Of a DNA stretch of 64,000 nucleotides, positions 62,462 through 64,000 are shown piece by piece; positions within the stretch are counted from its first letter, which is position 1, and every line of letters begins with the position of its first letter. The stretch spans positions 62,001 to 126,000 of the forward strand of contig SECL01000005.1 in the NCBI GenBank assembly GCA_004173455.1, in the 5' to 3' direction. Origin of the DNA: Moraxellaceae bacterium. GTDB taxonomy: Bacteria > Pseudomonadota > Gammaproteobacteria > Pseudomonadales > Moraxellaceae. The notes below the pieces were generated by a model. That model saw nothing but the letters and a program-made list of their open reading frames with translations. It searched no databases and was not told the origin of the DNA. The position numbers and the translations under genes are program-made.

Positions 62462-63403
62462 TTAGCCCGCGATGGGATCGGTCGGGTGGCTGTCGCTAAT
62501 CTTTTGTGCCAGCAAGGTAGCAAACCGCTGCTTAATGCGCTGGCCTTGCGCATCGACCCGATGCAACTCACCGACGTTTTCATTATATTTGATGATTTTC
62601 CAGCCGGCATAATATTGGCTGAGTTCATCGGGCTTAAAGCTAAAGGGAAAATCAGGCTGTACCGGATAATCGGCAGTATCCATGGCGCATACAATCAGGT
62701 TGTGGCCGTGTAGCCGGGTGGCCTGTTGCATCTGGGCAATTAAAGTGGCAATGGTCGCGGGTTGCAAAAACATCATCACCACCGTGCTATAGACAAAATC
62801 ATAGCATGCGGTGAACTGGGCAGCGGCTTGCGCAGGCTGGTTTAAATCACAAACCGTGGCGTTGATGGTTTGAATGTGCTCGGCTGCAATAATTTCTTTT
62901 AATTTATCAATAGCCTGCACGTTGACATCACAGGCATCTACTGTAAAACCCTGCTGCGCCAGATACAGCGCATTACGGCCACTGCCACAGCCCACATCGA
63001 GCGCAGTAAGTGGATGATTGTCGCTGGCTTGCACATACGGCAAAGCCGCGATCACTTCAGAATGCGTGGGGCTAAGCTGGTATTTTTTGGCAAAATACTG
63101 TTCAGGCTGGCAATAAAAACTCAGTTGGCACTCCAGATCATCACTGGCCGATACAATTTTGTGCCATGCCTGAGGCTCGATGCGCGTGGGTTGCTGCTGC
63201 ACTGAAAAATCATGCGACGACAGGATGTCACCCTGTTCAGTTAAGAGAGCAAACTTGAGCGAGCCTTTGAAAATATGCAGTTGCGCCCATGTGCCTGCCT
63301 TGGTGTTGTGCTGTTGCTGGAATAGTTTTGGCAGTGTTGCCTTGGTCCAGACCGGCATTTGCTTATAACACAACAGCGAGGACGTGATATTTTCCTTATC
63401 CAT
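62462..63403 (-). CDS. tehB: TehB-like SAM-dependent methyltransferase with N-terminal DUF1971-type domain
   Basis: MPVWTKATLPKLFQQQHNTKAGTWAQLHIFKGSLKF; ALDVGCGSGRNALYLAQQGF. Start at 63403 supported by AAGGAG. Confidence 0.88.
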   Translation of the reverse strand: MDKENITSSLLCYKQMPVWTKATLPKLFQQQHNTKAGTWAQLHIFKGSLKFALLTEQGDILSSHDFSVQQQPTRIEPQAWHKIVSASDDLECQLSFYCQPEQYFAKKYQLSPTHSEVIAALPYVQASDNHPLTALDVGCGSGRNALYLAQQGFTVDACDVNVQAIDKLKEIIAAEHIQTINATVCDLNQPAQAAAQFTACYDFVYSTVVMMFLQPATIATLIAQMQQATRLHGHNLIVCAMDTADYPVQPDFPFSFKPDELSQYYAGWKIIKYNENVGELHRVDAQGQRIKQRFATLLAQKISDSHPTDPIAG

Positions 63404-63439
63404 ATTCATTCTCCTTAGCAACTCAAGCAAGCAACGCCA

Positions 63440-64000
63440 TCAATCCTGTACTGAAAACAGGCCAGTGGACAAATAACGATCACCGCGGTCGCAAATAATG
63501 CAAACAATCACTGCATCCGGTTGCGCCTGAGAAATGCTTTCGGCCACCTGAATGGCAGCCCATGCCGCGCCACCCGATGATACGCCAGCAAAAATTCCTT
63601 CCTGCCGCGCCAACTGCCGCATGGTGACTTCAGCTTCATGCTGGGGAATATCAATGGTGCGATCTACCAGTGCCGGATTAAAAATAGTGGGTAAATATTC
63701 TTTATTCCAACGCCGTATCCCAGCAATAGCAGCTCCTTCCGAAGGTTGCAGTCCAATAATTTGAATGGCGGGATTTTTTTCTTTGAGGTATTTTGCCACG
63801 CCCATAATCGTGCCGGTAGTACCCATGGAGCTGACAAAATGGGTAATTTTACCGTCAGTTTGCTGCCAGAGTTCGGGGCCGGTGGTCAGGTAATGGGCTT
63901 CACTGTTGTCGGGATTGCCAAACTGGTTAAGCACGAACCCTTTGCCATCTTTTTGCATTTGCAACGCCAGATCACGTGCGCCTTCCATGCCCACTGTCTT
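63440..64000 (-). CDS. cysM: Cysteine synthase B (O-acetylserine sulfhydrylase), N-terminus beyond window
   Basis: NQFGNPDNSEAHYLTTGPELWQQTDGKITHFVSSMGTTGTIMGVAKYLKE; CDRGDRYLSTGLF. Confidence 0.93.
   Translation of the reverse strand, partial: KTVGMEGARDLALQMQKDGKGFVLNQFGNPDNSEAHYLTTGPELWQQTDGKITHFVSSMGTTGTIMGVAKYLKEKNPAIQIIGLQPSEGAAIAGIRRWNKEYLPTIFNPALVDRTIDIPQHEAEVTMRQLARQEGIFAGVSSGGAAWAAIQVAESISQAQPDAVIVCIICDRGDRYLSTGLFSVQD

Overview
This 64 kb window looks like a chromosomal segment from an Acinetobacter-like gammaproteobacterium (Moraxellaceae). That assignment is inferred from gene content and order only. Most of it is housekeeping: carA-[orphan]-carB-greA; trpS; a TCA block with sdhCDAB-sucAB-lpd-sucCD on the minus strand and gltA divergent; exbD/exbB/tonB; nfeD/SPFH; ispA; darP; ptsO/rapZ; panC/panB; folK/pcnB; comEA-like; mazG; relA; rlmD; tehB-like; cysM (cut by the window edge). 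Accessory or unusual content: (1) a split poly-N-acetylglucosamine (PNAG) locus with TWO pgaC/pgaD pairs, pgaB-pgaC-pgaD facing pgaD'-pgaC'-pgaA, and a PgaA with an internally duplicated ~180-aa TPR module; (2) an AT-rich orphan gene for a predicted secreted protein wedged between carA and carB, overlapping the carB start codon and containing a perfect 14-bp inverted repeat; (3) a solitary MmeI-like single-chain restriction-methyltransferase between comEA-like and mazG; (4) a tandem pair of paralogous small secreted proteins of unknown function; (5) a hydrophilin/LEA-like Lys/Glu/Ala-rich protein at the left edge; (6) several long perfect inverted repeats in non-coding DNA that are not obvious intrinsic terminators. 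I saw no rRNA, tRNA, CRISPR array, transposase or phage genes.
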